In this document: piece by piece, positions 38,804 to 48,602 of the stretch | Layout of the letters: each line of letters opens with the position of its first letter | Position numbering within the stretch: the first letter of the stretch is position 1 | Notes under the pieces: generated by a model | What the model was told of the DNA's origin: nothing | The model's database searches: none | The model's input: only the letters and a program-made list of their open reading frames with translations | Origin: Hydrocarboniclastica marina | GTDB taxonomy: Bacteria > Pseudomonadota > Gammaproteobacteria > Pseudomonadales > Oleiphilaceae | DNA length: 64,000 nt | Direction of reading: 5' to 3' | Assembly (NCBI RefSeq): GCF_004851605.1 | Contig: NZ_CP031093.1 | Coordinates: 3,658,692-3,722,691 of the forward strand | Position numbers and translations under genes: made by a program

Positions 38804-38838
38804 TGACGAATGCAGGAAATGAGTTTGCAAAGAGTAAT

Positions 38839-38923
38839 GCCGAAGTGGTGGAACTGGTAGACACGCTATCTTGAGGGGGTAGTGGCGAAAGCCGTGCCGG
38901 TTCAAGTCCGGCCTTCGGCACCA
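38839..38923 (+). tRNA. tRNA-Leu(GAG)
   Basis: Cloverleaf of 85 bases ending in encoded CCA. The acceptor GCCGAAG pairs with CTTCGGC, the anticodon stem CTATC/GGTAG frames loop TTGAGGG with anticodon GAG, and the long variable arm is type II. The TTCAAGTCC T-loop is standard. The same tRNA lies after secG in E. coli. Confidence 0.96.
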
Positions 38924-38931
38924 AGTACGAA

Positions 38932-38963
38932 AACGGCTTGGCACACACCAAGCCGTTTTTTTT
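38932..38963 (+). terminator. Intrinsic terminator after tRNA-Leu
   Basis: AACGGCTTGG and CCAAGCCGTT make a perfect 10-base stem around CACACA, followed by eight T residues. Confidence 0.9.
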
Positions 38964-38972
38964 GGTCAGTCC

Positions 38973-39001
38973 TTGACCAGATTCAGCACCGTCCTTATAC
39001 T
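38973..39001 (+). promoter_or_regulatory. Promoter of the rimP-nusA-infB operon
   Basis: TTGACC and TATACT are 17 bases apart, close to the sigma-70 consensus, immediately after the tRNA terminator. Transcription would start near 39008 and leave a leader of about 330 bases. Confidence 0.7.
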
Positions 39002-39155
39002 CCGGCGGTTGCTGAAGCGGGGTATCGGCAGTCGATCTCTCGCGCTAACGGCAGAATCGTGATGGCTGTTGTTTCTGACAGGAGTGAAGGCGCCGTGCGC
39101 CAACACTCTCGTTCATCAGAAGTCTGATGAACTACAAGCTGCCGTCAGCGCAAAG

Positions 39156-39220
39156 GACCCTGCGGAGGCCGGGCGAAGCCGAATTTACGGCAATCGCGTG
39201 GTTTCCCCGAGGGTCTTTTT
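39156..39220 (+). terminator. First terminator-like hairpin of the rimP leader
   Basis: GACCCT (39156-39161) pairs with AGGGTC (39210-39215) and an inner CGGAGG/CCCCG pairing extends it. The stem is closed by TTTTT. Confidence 0.5.
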
Positions 39221-39258
39221 GTTTGATCTGCCGAATGCGGCCTTGTGCCGTAAGGGTC

Positions 39259-39284
39259 AAAGGGCTGTTCAGAAGCCCTTTTTT
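39259..39284 (+). terminator. Second terminator in the rimP leader
   Basis: AAAGGGCT pairs with AGCCCTTT around GTTCAGA, followed by a run of T residues, 52 bases before rimP. Confidence 0.75.
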
Positions 39285-39336
39285 CGTTTATGGCACAGAC
39301 TGACGCAGCCCTAAATCACAAGGAGGCAACGACCGA

Positions 39337-39795
39337 GTGTCGGCAAAGCTGAAACAACTGGAAGATATACTGCGCCCTGTCGTTGAGGCGCTGAATTACC
39401 AATTCTGGGGCCTTGAATATCTTGCACAGGGCCGCCACTCCATTCTGCGTGTTTTTATTGACCATGCGGAAGGTATTGCCGTTGAAGACTGCGCGAAAGT
39501 CAGTCACCAGATCAGTGGCGTTCTGGATGTAGAAGACCCCATCCAGGGCGAATACAACCTGGAAGTCTCCTCACCTGGCCTCGACCGTCCTCTTTTTCGC
39601 CTTGATCAGTACGAACAGTTTAAAGGCCATCAGGTCGCCCTTCGGCTCCAGACGCCATTTGAAGGTCGGCGCAAGTATCAGGGACTTATCAGTGGCGTAG
39701 AGGGCGACGATGTTCTGGTGGTAGTGGATGACCACGAGCTGGTACTGCCCTTTGAAAGCATTGAACGCGCGGTCATCGTGCCGGTTTACAAATAA
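39337..39795 (+). CDS. rimP: Ribosome maturation factor RimP
   Basis: Assists 30S subunit assembly. 152 residues in the usual two-domain form, with VEALNYQFWGLEYLAQG, DCAKVSHQISGVLDVEDP and the YNLEVSSPGLDRPLF motif. GTG start at 39337 follows AAGGAGG at about 10 bases. First gene of the operon with nusA, infB, rbfA, truB, rpsO and pnp. Confidence 0.96.
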   Translation: MSAKLKQLEDILRPVVEALNYQFWGLEYLAQGRHSILRVFIDHAEGIAVEDCAKVSHQISGVLDVEDPIQGEYNLEVSSPGLDRPLFRLDQYEQFKGHQVALRLQTPFEGRRKYQGLISGVEGDDVLVVVDDHELVLPFESIERAVIVPVYK

Positions 39796-39835
39796 GTTGC
39801 AACGAAGTCGCAAAGGTTAGAGGCAGGGCATTCGG

Positions 39836-41329
39836 ATGAACAAAGAGATCTTGCTGGTTGTGGATGCGGTGTCCAACGAAAAGGGCGTCGACAAAGATGT
39901 AATCTTCGAGGCCATAGAATTGGCCCTCGCCACCGCCGCGAAAAAACGCTACGAAGAAGAAGACGTGGACATTCGCGTATCCATTGATCGCAAGACCGGT
40001 GAATACGAGACATTCCGTCGCTGGACCGTTGTCGACAATGACGCTGTTCCCAGCCTGGGCGCTGACCTCACGCTGGAAGAAGCCCATGAGAAGGATACCA
40101 GCCTGCAACCGGGCGACATCGTCGAGGAAAAGACGGAATCTGTCGCGTTTGGCCGCATAGGTGCCCAGGCTGCGAAGCAGATTATTTTCCAGAAGGTGCG
40201 GGAAGCCGAGCGTGCCAAGATTGTCGATAGCTACCGCGATCGGGTGGGCGAGCTGGTTTCCGGTACCGTCAAGAAAGTCACTCGCGACAACGTGATTGTC
40301 GACCTCGGCAATAACGCTGAAGCGATTCTTCCCCGTGACCAGCTGATCGCGCGCGAGACCTTCCGCATGGGCGACCGTGTTCGCTCTCTGCTGCAGGAGA
40401 TCAAGGCTGATCACCGCGGCCCGCAGCTGATGCTGAGCCGTACCAGTCCGAACATGCTTATCGAGCTGTTCCGTATTGAAGTTCCGGAGATCGCCGAAGA
40501 GCTGATCGAGATCCGGGGTGCAGCCCGCGACCCGGGCTCCCGCGCAAAAATCGCCGTCAAAACCAACGATGGCCGTATTGATCCCGTTGGCGCCTGCGTA
40601 GGCATGCGTGGTTCCCGGGTACAGGCCGTGTCCAACGAGTTGGGCGGTGAGCGGATCGATATCATCCTCTGGGATGACAACGCCGCTCAGCTGGTCATCA
40701 ACGCCATGGCGCCGGCAGAAGTGGCGTCCATCGTTGTTGATGAAGAAAAGAACACCATGGACGTCGCCGTTGCAGAGGATAATCTTGCCCAGGCGATTGG
40801 CCGTAACGGTCAGAATGTTCGGCTGGCCTCTGAATTGACCGGCTGGGAACTGAACGTCATGACCGAAGACGAAGCCGGAGAGCGCCAGGAACAGGAGGCG
40901 CAGAGGCTGGTCGACTACTTCGTCAAGCATCTTGAAGTAGACGAAGAGCTGGCCCTGGTGCTGGCCGAAGAAGGCTTTACCACCCTTGATGAAGTTGCTT
41001 ACGTGCCGATGGCCGAAATGCTCAACATCGAGGGCTTCGACGAAGACCTGGTAGGCGAACTAAGAGCGCGCGCCAAAGATGCGTTGTTGAATCAGGCCCT
41101 GGCAAGCGAAGAAGCGCTGGAAGGCGCGGAGCCGGCTGAAGACCTTCTGGCAATGGAAGGAATGGATCGGAGCTTGGCGTTCGCCCTGGCCAAGATCGGG
41201 GTTAGAACCCAGGAAGACCTGGCCGAGCAATCCGTCGACGACCTCGCTGAAATCGAAGGTATGGACGAAGAACGCGCCGGAAAATTGATTATGACCGCCC
41301 GCGCGCCCTGGTTCGAAAACCAGGAATAG
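39836..41329 (+). CDS. nusA: Transcription elongation and antitermination factor NusA
   Basis: NusA modulates pausing, termination and antitermination by RNA polymerase. 497 residues. N-terminal polymerase-binding domain, then S1 ([18 protein letters not shown]), two KH domains ([26 protein letters not shown]) and two acidic C-terminal repeats ([28 protein letters not shown]). The C-terminal repeats are the E. coli type. No oddity. Confidence 0.97.
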   Translation: MNKEILLVVDAVSNEKGVDKDVIFEAIELALATAAKKRYEEEDVDIRVSIDRKTGEYETFRRWTVVDNDAVPSLGADLTLEEAHEKDTSLQPGDIVEEKTESVAFGRIGAQAAKQIIFQKVREAERAKIVDSYRDRVGELVSGTVKKVTRDNVIVDLGNNAEAILPRDQLIARETFRMGDRVRSLLQEIKADHRGPQLMLSRTSPNMLIELFRIEVPEIAEELIEIRGAARDPGSRAKIAVKTNDGRIDPVGACVGMRGSRVQAVSNELGGERIDIILWDDNAAQLVINAMAPAEVASIVVDEEKNTMDVAVAEDNLAQAIGRNGQNVRLASELTGWELNVMTEDEAGERQEQEAQRLVDYFVKHLEVDEELALVLAEEGFTTLDEVAYVPMAEMLNIEGFDEDLVGELRARAKDALLNQALASEEALEGAEPAEDLLAMEGMDRSLAFALAKIGVRTQEDLAEQSVDDLAEIEGMDEERAGKLIMTARAPWFENQE

Positions 41330-41347
41330 TCGGGAGAGGAGGACCAG

Positions 41348-43885
41348 ATGGCAGATGTGACTGTAAAGCAACTGGCCGAAGACGTAGGCGCTCCCGTTGA
41401 CCGCTTGCTTCGCCAGATTGAAGATGCGGGGCTCAACGGCCGCGCAGCGGATGATATTGTAACCGATAGTGAAAAGCAGACCCTGCTGGCCTTTCTGCGC
41501 CGCAACCATGGTGACGACGGTGAGCCCCGGCGTATAACGCTGAAGCGCAAAACGACCACCACACTGAAAGCAGGCAGCGGCGCAGGTCGGGCGAAGACGG
41601 TTAACGTCGAAGTCCGTAAGAAGCGCACCTACGTCAAAAGAGCCGAGCCACAGCCCGAGGCTGAGGCAGAGCAACCTGCAGCGGAAGAGCAGTTGCCAGC
41701 ACAGGAGCAGAACGCTGAAGAGCGTATTGTGGCCGATGCGCAGCCTGCAGAAGCACCACTGGCGGATGAGACCCAGCCCGAACAGGACGCGGCCCCAGCG
41801 CAAGCTTCAGACGAGCAGCCCGAGGAAGAGGTCAAGCCCAAACCCGCTCCCCAGCCTGAGATCATGCCCGAGCCGCCAATGCCGGACCCCGCCGCCGAGG
41901 CACGCAAGCCCAAGAAGAAGAAAGGGCCGCGGCACGACCTCGACGATGAGGACGGCAAACCCAAGACCAAGGGTAAGAATGCGGGTCATAAAGGCCCGAA
42001 AGTTCGGGTCGAAGAAGAGCTGGTCGCGTTGGTCGATGACGAAGACGACGCCACCCTGCGCAAGCCGCTGCGGCACAAGAAAAAGCCTCGCGAAAAGAGA
42101 CACGCTTTCGAAAGGCCGACCAAACCTATGGTAAGAGAAGTAGAGATCCCCGAAATCCTGACCGTGGGCGAGCTGGCTCAGCGCATGGCTGTTAAAGCCG
42201 GCGACGTCATCAAGACACTGTTCAAGATGGACGTCATGGCCACCATCAACCAGCCACTGGAGCAGGACGTTGCAGCGCTGGTTGTGGAAGAAATGGGCCA
42301 TACCCCCCGCCTTGTGCGTGAGGATGCAATTGAGGAAGAAGTCCTCAATACCGCAAGCTACGACGAAGGCGAAGCGACATCGCGGGCGCCGGTCGTCAGC
42401 GTCATGGGCCACGTCGACCACGGCAAGACCTCTCTGCTCGACTATATCCGTCGGGCCAAGGTTGCCGCCGGCGAGTCAGGCGGGATCACGCAGCACATCG
42501 GCGCCTACCACGTTGAAACCGATCGCGGCATGGTGACCTTCCTGGATACCCCCGGACACGCCGCGTTTACCGCGATGCGCGCCCGCGGTGCCCAGTCTAC
42601 CGACATCGTTATTCTTGTAGTCGCGGCGGACGATGGTGTCATGCCGCAGACCAAGGAAGCGGTCCAGCATGCCCGCGCGGCTGGCGTACCTCTGGTCGTG
42701 GCCGTCAACAAGATGGACAAGGAAGACGCTGACCCGGACCGGGTCAAGAACGAGCTTTCTGCGCTTGAAGTCATCCCCGAAGACTGGGGCGGCGATACGC
42801 AGTTCGTTCCGGTTTCCGCCCTCACCGGTGACGGTATCGACGCGTTGCTCGAAGCCATCCTGCTCCAGGCCGAACTGCTTGAGCTCAAGGCGGTGGCCGA
42901 TGCACCTGCGAAAGGCGTGGTCGTCGAATCCAGCCTGGAAAAAGGTCGTGGCTCTGTCTCTACCATGCTGGTACAGAACGGCACGCTGAAACTGGGCGAT
43001 ATGGTCGTAGCCGGCCAGTACTACGGCAAAGTGCGCGCCATGCTCGACGAGGCCCGCAAAACCGTCAAGACAGCCGGACCTTCCATCCCCGTGGAAGTCC
43101 TCGGCCTTAACGGAACGCCAGACGCTGGTGACGAGTTCCTCGCCGTGGCTGACGAACGCAAAGCCCGCGAGCTGGCAGAGTTCCGCCAGGTTCGGGAGCG
43201 CGAGCAGCGGCTGCAACGCCAGCAGGCCTCCAAGCTGGAGAACCTGTTCGAGAACATGGGCAAGGAAGAGGTCAAGACACTCAATGTAGTGCTCAAGGCC
43301 GATGTCCGTGGCTCGCTCGAGGCGATCGTCAAGGCGCTAACCGACCTGGGTAACGAAGAAGTGCAGGTCAACATCGTGACGTCGGGCGTCGGCGGGATCA
43401 CCGAGACCGACGTCAGCCTGGCCATGACTACCGGTGCCGTCATATTCGGCTTCAACGTGCGCGCCGACGGTGCTGCACGGAAGCTGGTGGAACGCGAAGA
43501 GCTGGACCTGCGCTACTACAGCATCATCTACAACATGATCGATGATGTACGCGCGGCCCTTACGGGCATGTTGTCCCCGCACTTCCGCGAAGACATCGTT
43601 GGTATCGCCGACGTACGCGAGACCTTCCGTTCGCCGAAGTTCGGCCAGGTGGCCGGCTGTATGGTTACCGAGGGTACGGTTTACCGTAACAAGCCGATTC
43701 GTGTTCTCCGCGAGAACGTCGTTATCTACGAAGGCGAGCTCGAGTCCCTGCGTCGCTTCAAGGATGACGTGCAGGAAGTGCGTAACGGCATGGAGTGTGG
43801 TATTGGCGTTAAAGGCTATGACGTAAAAGTCGGCGACCAGATCGAGGTCTTCGAGCGCGTCCAGGTGGAACGCCAGCTGAGCTGA
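41348..43885 (+). CDS. infB: Translation initiation factor IF-2
   Basis: GTPase that brings initiator tRNA to the 30S subunit. 845 residues. Two IF2_N domains (residues ~1-55 and ~260-320) flank a long Glu/Pro/Ala/Lys-rich linker. The G domain starts [12 protein letters not shown] and includes DTPGHAAF and NKMDKED; domains II-IV follow. An internal start for a shorter form, as in E. coli, is likely but not located. Confidence 0.97.
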   Translation: MADVTVKQLAEDVGAPVDRLLRQIEDAGLNGRAADDIVTDSEKQTLLAFLRRNHGDDGEPRRITLKRKTTTTLKAGSGAGRAKTVNVEVRKKRTYVKRAEPQPEAEAEQPAAEEQLPAQEQNAEERIVADAQPAEAPLADETQPEQDAAPAQASDEQPEEEVKPKPAPQPEIMPEPPMPDPAAEARKPKKKKGPRHDLDDEDGKPKTKGKNAGHKGPKVRVEEELVALVDDEDDATLRKPLRHKKKPREKRHAFERPTKPMVREVEIPEILTVGELAQRMAVKAGDVIKTLFKMDVMATINQPLEQDVAALVVEEMGHTPRLVREDAIEEEVLNTASYDEGEATSRAPVVSVMGHVDHGKTSLLDYIRRAKVAAGESGGITQHIGAYHVETDRGMVTFLDTPGHAAFTAMRARGAQSTDIVILVVAADDGVMPQTKEAVQHARAAGVPLVVAVNKMDKEDADPDRVKNELSALEVIPEDWGGDTQFVPVSALTGDGIDALLEAILLQAELLELKAVADAPAKGVVVESSLEKGRGSVSTMLVQNGTLKLGDMVVAGQYYGKVRAMLDEARKTVKTAGPSIPVEVLGLNGTPDAGDEFLAVADERKARELAEFRQVREREQRLQRQQASKLENLFENMGKEEVKTLNVVLKADVRGSLEAIVKALTDLGNEEVQVNIVTSGVGGITETDVSLAMTTGAVIFGFNVRADGAARKLVEREELDLRYYSIIYNMIDDVRAALTGMLSPHFREDIVGIADVRETFRSPKFGQVAGCMVTEGTVYRNKPIRVLRENVVIYEGELESLRRFKDDVQEVRNGMECGIGVKGYDVKVGDQIEVFERVQVERQLS

Positions 43886-43925
43886 TACGGCGAGGTCATG
43901 TTGCTGACGTGACCACCGCTTGCAC

Positions 43926-43964
43926 AAACTGCCGCGGATGCCTTACGGGCATTCGCGGCAGTTT
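43926..43964. terminator. Long hairpin between infB and rbfA
   Basis: A 17-base stem with one wobble pairs 43926-43942 with 43948-43964 around a short loop, 40 bases after infB. It ends in GTTTGGCTTT. It may protect the infB message or partly terminate. Confidence 0.55.
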
Positions 43965-43965
43965 G

Positions 43966-44038
43966 GCTTTGGCTCAACACGTTTGGGCCCAACATGTTTG
44001 CGCTTAACACTATTGGCTTTAACGCCTTTGGCTTAAAG
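43966..44038. repeat. Degenerate 15 bp tandem repeat array
   Basis: Five imperfect units run from the hairpin to rbfA: 43966-43980, 43981-43995, 43996-44010, 44011-44026 and 44027-44038, close to GTTTGSGCTTAACAC. The ribosome site of rbfA lies just after it. Confidence 0.7.
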
Positions 44039-44057
44039 AAAGTGCCGGGAGAGACCC

Positions 44058-44480
44058 ATGCCACGCGAATTCAAGCGTTCGGACCGTATTGCTGATCAAA
44101 TCCAGAAAGAACTCGCCTGGCTGATCCAGCGCGAGGTAAAAGACCCGCGCCTGGGCATGGTGACTTTGCACGACGTGCGGGTCAGCAAGGATATGGGCTA
44201 TGCCGATATTTACTTCACGATTCTCAGCACCGAAGAGCTCACACCAGAGAGTGAGGAAGTCCAGCAAAGCCAGCAGGTGCTGAAGAGTGCCTCCGGCTAC
44301 TTGCGCACTGCCCTGGCCAAGGCCATGAAGCTGCGCACCGTGCCCTACCTGCGCTTTCACTTTGATCGGTTGGCAGGTGAGAGCCGCCAGCTTGATGCTT
44401 TGATTAACCGCGCTGTCGCCAGCAACCGCGGCCTTGCTGACGATGAAGCTGACGATTCACAGCAAGAGGACGACCGGTGA
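44058..44480 (+). CDS. rbfA: Ribosome-binding factor A
   Basis: KH-like 16S rRNA processing and 30S assembly factor. 140 residues, with family segments RIADQIQKELAWLIQREVKDPRLG, ADIYFTIL and LRTVPYLRFHFD. A GTGA overlap leads into truB. The C-terminal tail is acidic. Confidence 0.96.
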   Translation: MPREFKRSDRIADQIQKELAWLIQREVKDPRLGMVTLHDVRVSKDMGYADIYFTILSTEELTPESEEVQQSQQVLKSASGYLRTALAKAMKLRTVPYLRFHFDRLAGESRQLDALINRAVASNRGLADDEADDSQQEDDR

Positions 44481-45484
44481 GTCAGCGGTCCAGGAAAGGC
44501 CGGCGCATCGATGGCATTCTGGTTATCGACAAGCCTACCGGCATGACCTCCAATGCCGTCCTGCAACGGATCAAGCGCCACCTGGGCGCGGCCAAGGCCG
44601 GCCATACAGGCAGCCTTGACCCGCTTGCGACCGGCGTGCTCCCCCTGTGCTTTGGCGAGGCGACCAAGTTTTCCCAATGGCTGCTCGACGCCGATAAAGC
44701 CTATCGTGCGGAAGGAAAACTGGGAGCCATCACCGACACAGGCGATAGCGACGGCCAAACCGTGGCGACGCACGATCTTCCTGACGGGCTCGACGAGGCA
44801 ATGCTGCAACGAGCGCTTGAGCCGCTCCGCGGTGAGATCGACCAGGTGCCGCCGATGTACTCCGCGCTGAAGCACAAGGGTCAGCCGCTCTACAAACTTG
44901 CACGTGCCGGCCATGAAGTGGAACGTAAAGCACGCCGCGTGACCATCAAGGCACTTTCCCTGGTCTCGTTTTCGGGCGATCGGTTCGAAATCGATGTGCT
45001 CTGTACCAAGGGCACCTACGTGCGATCACTGGTGGAAAGCATCGGCGAAAACCTTGGTTGCGGCGCGCATATCACCGCACTTCGCCGGACCGCCGCGGCC
45101 AGCTTCTCTCTGGCTGACGCTGTGCCAATGTCGGCTCTGGAAGACATGGACACCGGCGGCGACCTGGACACCTGGCTGCAGCCTGTGGACAAATCCCTGG
45201 AAGCACTTCCCGCACTCTGTATAAATCCCGAGCATTGTGTATCGATATTAAACGGACAACCCGTTAGAATACCGGGTCAATCCAACCCGGGTCAGGTACG
45301 CCTGTATTCGTGCGACGTCGCCAGTTCAGGCGATGCAGCGACAGAGAGCACTGGTGGAACATGCACTGGTAAAAAATACTCTGGTGGAGAACGCCCTGAC
45401 GGGGTGTTCCTTGGGTTGGGTGAAATTTTGCTGGACGGGCAGGTTAAACCCCGGCGTCTGGTAAATACGGCCACTTCGGCCTGA
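44477..45484 (+). CDS. truB: tRNA pseudouridine-55 synthase TruB
   Basis: Makes pseudouridine 55 in tRNA T-loops. The catalytic Asp is in GSLDPLATGVLPL; typical GTYVRSLVESIGE and PPMYSALK segments follow. 335 residues, longer than the usual 300-315. The extra length sits inside the C-terminal PUA domain, between RLYSCDV and GVFLGLGEILLDGQVKPRRLV, and is Ser/Gly/Thr-rich. That insert is encoded by a 15 bp tandem repeat. GTG start overlaps rbfA. Confidence 0.95.
   Translation: MSQRSRKGRRIDGILVIDKPTGMTSNAVLQRIKRHLGAAKAGHTGSLDPLATGVLPLCFGEATKFSQWLLDADKAYRAEGKLGAITDTGDSDGQTVATHDLPDGLDEAMLQRALEPLRGEIDQVPPMYSALKHKGQPLYKLARAGHEVERKARRVTIKALSLVSFSGDRFEIDVLCTKGTYVRSLVESIGENLGCGAHITALRRTAAASFSLADAVPMSALEDMDTGGDLDTWLQPVDKSLEALPALCINPEHCVSILNGQPVRIPGQSNPGQVRLYSCDVASSGDAATESTGGTCTGKKYSGGERPDGVFLGLGEILLDGQVKPRRLVNTATSA
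45352..45396 (+). repeat. In-frame 15 bp tandem repeat inside truB
   Basis: Three imperfect units ACTGGTGGAACATGC, ACTGGTAAAAAATAC and TCTGGTGGAGAACGC (45352-45366, 45367-45381, 45382-45396) encode TGGTC-TGKKY-SGGER, part of the TruB insertion. Since 15 is a multiple of three, frame is kept. Confidence 0.65.
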
Positions 45485-45550
45485 AAGACGCAAACTGTAA
45501 ATATGCGCGGTTTGTCGTCTCTTAGTTGAGCATATTAAGAGGTTTTTGAC

Positions 45551-45820
45551 ATGGCACTGAATGCCGAAGAGAAAGGCACGATCGTAAAAGACTTTCAACG
45601 CGCCGAGGGTGACACCGGTTCACCTGAAGTCCAGGTTGCGCTGCTGAGTTTCAATATCGACAAACTGCAAGGCCACTTCAAGGCTAACAAGCAGGATCAC
45701 CATTCCCGCCGTGGTCTGATTCGTATGGTCAACCAGCGTCGTAAGCTTCTCGACTACCTGAAGAGAAAAGACGCTAGCCGTTATGTCGACCTGATCGGTC
45801 GTTTGGGTCTGCGCCGCTAA
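45551..45820 (+). CDS. rpsO: 30S ribosomal protein S15
   Basis: Primary 16S rRNA-binding protein; in E. coli S15 represses its own mRNA. 89 residues, the normal length, with [33 protein letters not shown] and LGLRR. Preceded by GAGG at a short spacing. Confidence 0.98.
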   Translation: MALNAEEKGTIVKDFQRAEGDTGSPEVQVALLSFNIDKLQGHFKANKQDHHSRRGLIRMVNQRRKLLDYLKRKDASRYVDLIGRLGLRR

Positions 45821-45846
45821 CCAGCACTCGCGCAGTTCCTGTGTTG

Positions 45847-45868
45847 CCGGTTGGCTCTGGCCGACCGG
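45847..45868 (+). terminator. Hairpin downstream of rpsO
   Basis: CCGGTTGGC pairs with GCCGACCGG (one wobble) around TCTG, in the place of the attenuator between rpsO and pnp in E. coli. It lacks a clear T-run. Confidence 0.45.
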
Positions 45869-46090
45869 TCTCCCTTCGACCTGGGCGCCCCGGCTCAAGC
45901 CGTGCGCTTTCGTGGCCTATTCTCCTCTTTCTGTTTCCGTGCCAGTGTATTTGTTTGCGGAGAAGCCGTAACAAGACATGGGCTCAGTCCAGCCTCCCGG
46001 TATCGGTTTCGATCGTCGATCGATATATGGCCGGGCCTCGCGCTCGCCGGATACCAGGCCTGAAGCCAGCACGAACACCAAGCAGTTACC

Positions 46091-46150
46091 GAACGTACCA
46101 AGCCGGTACTGAACGTACTAAACCGGCACTGAAATTACTAAACGAGCACC
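46091..46150. repeat. Degenerate 20 bp tandem repeat array
   Basis: Three units close to GAACGTACYAARCCGGYACT at 46091-46110, 46111-46130 and 46131-46150; a partial copy precedes them. Confidence 0.7.
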
Positions 46151-46223
46151 AGGCAAAGTACACAAACGAGTGAAAAACGACGTACCGCGGTCATATTGGA
46201 ACCGCATCCTGCATCTGGCAGGC

Positions 46224-46272
46224 CCTATTGTTACGTAAGAACAGCTTGTTTCGTAAGAACAGCGGCAATAGG
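46224..46272 (+). promoter_or_regulatory. pnp leader stem with a repeated 12-mer
   Basis: CCTATTG (46224-46230) pairs with CAATAGG (46266-46272). Inside, CGTAAGAACAGC occurs twice, at 46234-46245 and 46252-46263. In E. coli the pnp leader is cut by RNase III and bound by PNPase for autoregulation; the same role is inferred from place and structure. Confidence 0.5.
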
Positions 46273-46322
46273 TTATTGGCAAACGAGATATATTCAGACT
46301 GCACTACTGGAAAGGAGAACCC

Positions 46323-48446
46323 GTGAATCCAGTTAAAAAATCATTTCAGTTCGGCGATCACACCGTCACCCTAGAGACCGGTCGCATTGCTCGTCAGGCC
46401 ACCGGCTCTGTGCTGGTCACCGTTGACGACACCTCCGTCCTGGCGACCGTTGTAGCCGCCAAAGAAGCGAAGCCGGATCAGTCCTTTTTCCCGTTGAGCG
46501 TGCACTACATTGAAAAGGCGTACGCTGTGGGCAAGATCCCGGGCGGCTTCTTCAAGCGCGAAGGCCGGATGTCGGAAAAAGAAACGCTGACTTCCCGCCT
46601 GATTGACCGACCGATTCGCCCGCTCTTCCCCAAAGGATTCCAGAACGAAGTCCAGGTCATGTTGACCGTCATGTCGTCCAACAAAGATGTTGACCCGGAT
46701 ATCGCTGCGATGATTGGCGCGTCCGCCGCCCTCGCTGTTTCCGGGGTACCTTTCAATGGCCCCATCGGCGGCGCTCGGGTTGGTTTTACCGAGAGCGAAG
46801 GCTACTTCCTCAACCCGACCTACGAACGCCTCAAGACTTCTGACCTCAACATGGTCGTTGCCGGTACGAAAGATGCCGTGCTGATGGTTGAGTCCGAAGC
46901 GACTGGCCTGACCGAAGACCAGATGCTCGGCGCCGTGCTGTTCGCCCACGAGGCCATGCAACCGGTCATCGAGAATATTCGCGAACTCGCCGCTGCAGCT
47001 AACGTCCAGAAGTGGGACTGGCAGTCCGTGGCCGACAACAGCACCCTGCTGGACACGCTCAAAGGCGAATACGAAAGCGCGATCACCGAAGCCTACACGA
47101 TCAGCGACAAGGCCGACCGTTACGCCCGCCTTGCTGAGATTCGCAAGGCCGCCGTTGAAAAACTGGCAGGCGGTGAAGCGCCACAGTACGACGCTGACGA
47201 AGTTAAAAGCTACTTCGGCAAGCTGGAGAAGAAAATCGTACGCGGGCGGATCATCGAAGGCCATCCCCGTATCGACGGCCGTGACAACAAGACCGTCCGT
47301 CCGATTGAAGTCGAGGTTGGCGTCCTGCCCAATGCCCACGGCTCGGCCCTGTTCACCCGTGGCGAAACCCAGGCACTGGTGGCAGCGACTCTGGGCACGG
47401 CCCGGGATGCGCAGATCATCGATGCGCTGGAAGGCGAAAGCAAGGACACCTTCCTGTTTCACTACAACTTCCCGTCCTACTCAGTAGGTGAAGCCGGTAG
47501 GGTCGGACCTCCGGGACGCCGGGAAATTGGCCACGGCAAACTGGCCAAGCGCGGTGTTCAGGCTGTCATGCCGAATGCTGAGGAGTTCCCGTACGTAATC
47601 CGTATCGTCTCCGAGATCACTGAATCAAACGGTTCAAGTTCCATGGCTTCCGTGTGCGGTAGTTCGCTGGCATTGATGGACGCGGGCGTTCCGCTCAAGG
47701 CCCCGGTCGCCGGTATCGCCATGGGCCTGATCAAGGAAGAAAACGGCTTTGCCGTGCTGACTGATATCCTGGGCGACGAAGATCACCTTGGCGACATGGA
47801 CTTTAAAGTCGCCGGTACCCGTGATGGCGTTACTGCACTGCAGATGGACATCAAGATCGAGGGTATCACCGAAGAGATCATGGAGATCGCGCTGGAGCAG
47901 GCTCATCAGGCGCGCGTTCACATTCTCGATGAAATGGCCAAGGTCATTTCTACTTCGCGTGAAAAGCTGTCCGAGAAAGCGCCAAGCATGCTGAGTCTGC
48001 GGATCCCGTCAGACAAAATCCGCGACGTCATCGGCAAAGGCGGCGCCACCATACGCGGCCTGTGCGAAGTGACTGGCGCGTCCATCGATATTGAAGATGA
48101 CGGGCTCGTCCGCGTCTATGCAGCCAATCAGGCGGCCGCTGAAGATGCTATCAACCGCATCATGGAAATTACCGCGGAAATCGAAGTCGGCCAGACCTAT
48201 AAAGGCCGGGTTGAGCGTATTGTCGATTTCGGCGCGTTTGTGAATATCCTGCCCGGCAAGGACGGGTTGGTTCACATCTCCCAGATTGCCGATCGCCGTG
48301 TCGAGAACGTTTCCGATGAGCTTTCCGAAGGCCAGGAAGTCTTGGTCAAGGTACTGGACGTCGACGCCCGGGGCCGCGTGAAGCTCAGCATGAAAGAAGT
48401 ACGCGAGGGCGAGAAGCCCGTCGACTTCGCTCCGGCTGGCGAGTAG
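46323..48446 (+). CDS. pnp: Polynucleotide phosphorylase
   Basis: 3'-5' phosphorolytic exonuclease of RNA decay. 707 residues. Two RNase PH domains (the second with [11 protein letters not shown] and [15 protein letters not shown]), then KH ([15 protein letters not shown]) and S1 ([28 protein letters not shown]) domains. GTG at 46323 follows AAGGAG. The leader stem upstream is consistent with autoregulation. Confidence 0.98.
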   Translation: MNPVKKSFQFGDHTVTLETGRIARQATGSVLVTVDDTSVLATVVAAKEAKPDQSFFPLSVHYIEKAYAVGKIPGGFFKREGRMSEKETLTSRLIDRPIRPLFPKGFQNEVQVMLTVMSSNKDVDPDIAAMIGASAALAVSGVPFNGPIGGARVGFTESEGYFLNPTYERLKTSDLNMVVAGTKDAVLMVESEATGLTEDQMLGAVLFAHEAMQPVIENIRELAAAANVQKWDWQSVADNSTLLDTLKGEYESAITEAYTISDKADRYARLAEIRKAAVEKLAGGEAPQYDADEVKSYFGKLEKKIVRGRIIEGHPRIDGRDNKTVRPIEVEVGVLPNAHGSALFTRGETQALVAATLGTARDAQIIDALEGESKDTFLFHYNFPSYSVGEAGRVGPPGRREIGHGKLAKRGVQAVMPNAEEFPYVIRIVSEITESNGSSSMASVCGSSLALMDAGVPLKAPVAGIAMGLIKEENGFAVLTDILGDEDHLGDMDFKVAGTRDGVTALQMDIKIEGITEEIMEIALEQAHQARVHILDEMAKVISTSREKLSEKAPSMLSLRIPSDKIRDVIGKGGATIRGLCEVTGASIDIEDDGLVRVYAANQAAAEDAINRIMEITAEIEVGQTYKGRVERIVDFGAFVNILPGKDGLVHISQIADRRVENVSDELSEGQEVLVKVLDVDARGRVKLSMKEVREGEKPVDFAPAGE

Positions 48447-48511
48447 TAACCTGTGAGCAGCCCCGCTGCCCGCAAAATGTAAGTTAGATTGAGCCCTTCG
48501 GGGCCAGTCTG

Positions 48512-48543
48512 AAAAAACCGCGGTTCCGGCCGCGGTTTTTTTA
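48512..48543 (+). terminator. Terminator after pnp
   Basis: AACCGCGG and CCGCGGTT pair around TTCCGG, with A-run before and T-run after. It could work in both directions. Confidence 0.85.
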
Positions 48544-48548
48544 TGGCA

Positions 48549-48573
48549 ATAAAAAACCGCCCCAGGGGCGGTT
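48549..48573 (-). terminator. Terminator after the cytochrome c5 gene
   Basis: AACCGCCC and GGGCGGTT pair around CAG. In the leftward direction the stem is followed by six T residues. It lies just after the cytochrome gene. Confidence 0.75.
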
Positions 48574-48602
48574 CTTCGGCAACGGCAATTTCGAAATTGC
48601 CC

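Larger units (their letters stand above)
39008..39336 (+). promoter_or_regulatory. Structured rimP leader
   Basis: A gene-free leader between the promoter and rimP. A perfect 9-base hairpin GTTCATCAG/CTGATGAAC spans 39111-39132. Then come a large hairpin ending in T residues (39156-39220) and a small classical terminator (39259-39284). Two terminators in tandem before the nusA operon suggest attenuation. A conserved rimP leader is known in gammaproteobacteria; that this is a member is inferred from position. Confidence 0.6.
45821..46322. other. 500-base rpsO-pnp intergenic region
   Basis: Long for this junction. It holds a hairpin just after rpsO (45847-45868), a degenerate 20 bp tandem array (46091-46150) and the pnp leader stem (46224-46272). 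A rightward reading frame at 45841-46173 has repetitive composition and no ribosome site, so I do not call it a gene. Confidence 0.6.

Noticed and set aside
38580-38951. Leftward frame containing KAGLEPARLSPLPPQ
   Set aside because: Antisense translation of tRNA-Leu and secG.
39773-40930. 385-codon leftward open frame
   Set aside because: Antisense to nusA, with no ribosome site or family motif.
45841-46173. 110-codon rightward frame in the rpsO-pnp gap
   Set aside because: The second half is made of tandem repeats and there is no credible start.
46371-47462. 363-codon leftward open frame
   Set aside because: Antisense to pnp and explained by its codon bias.
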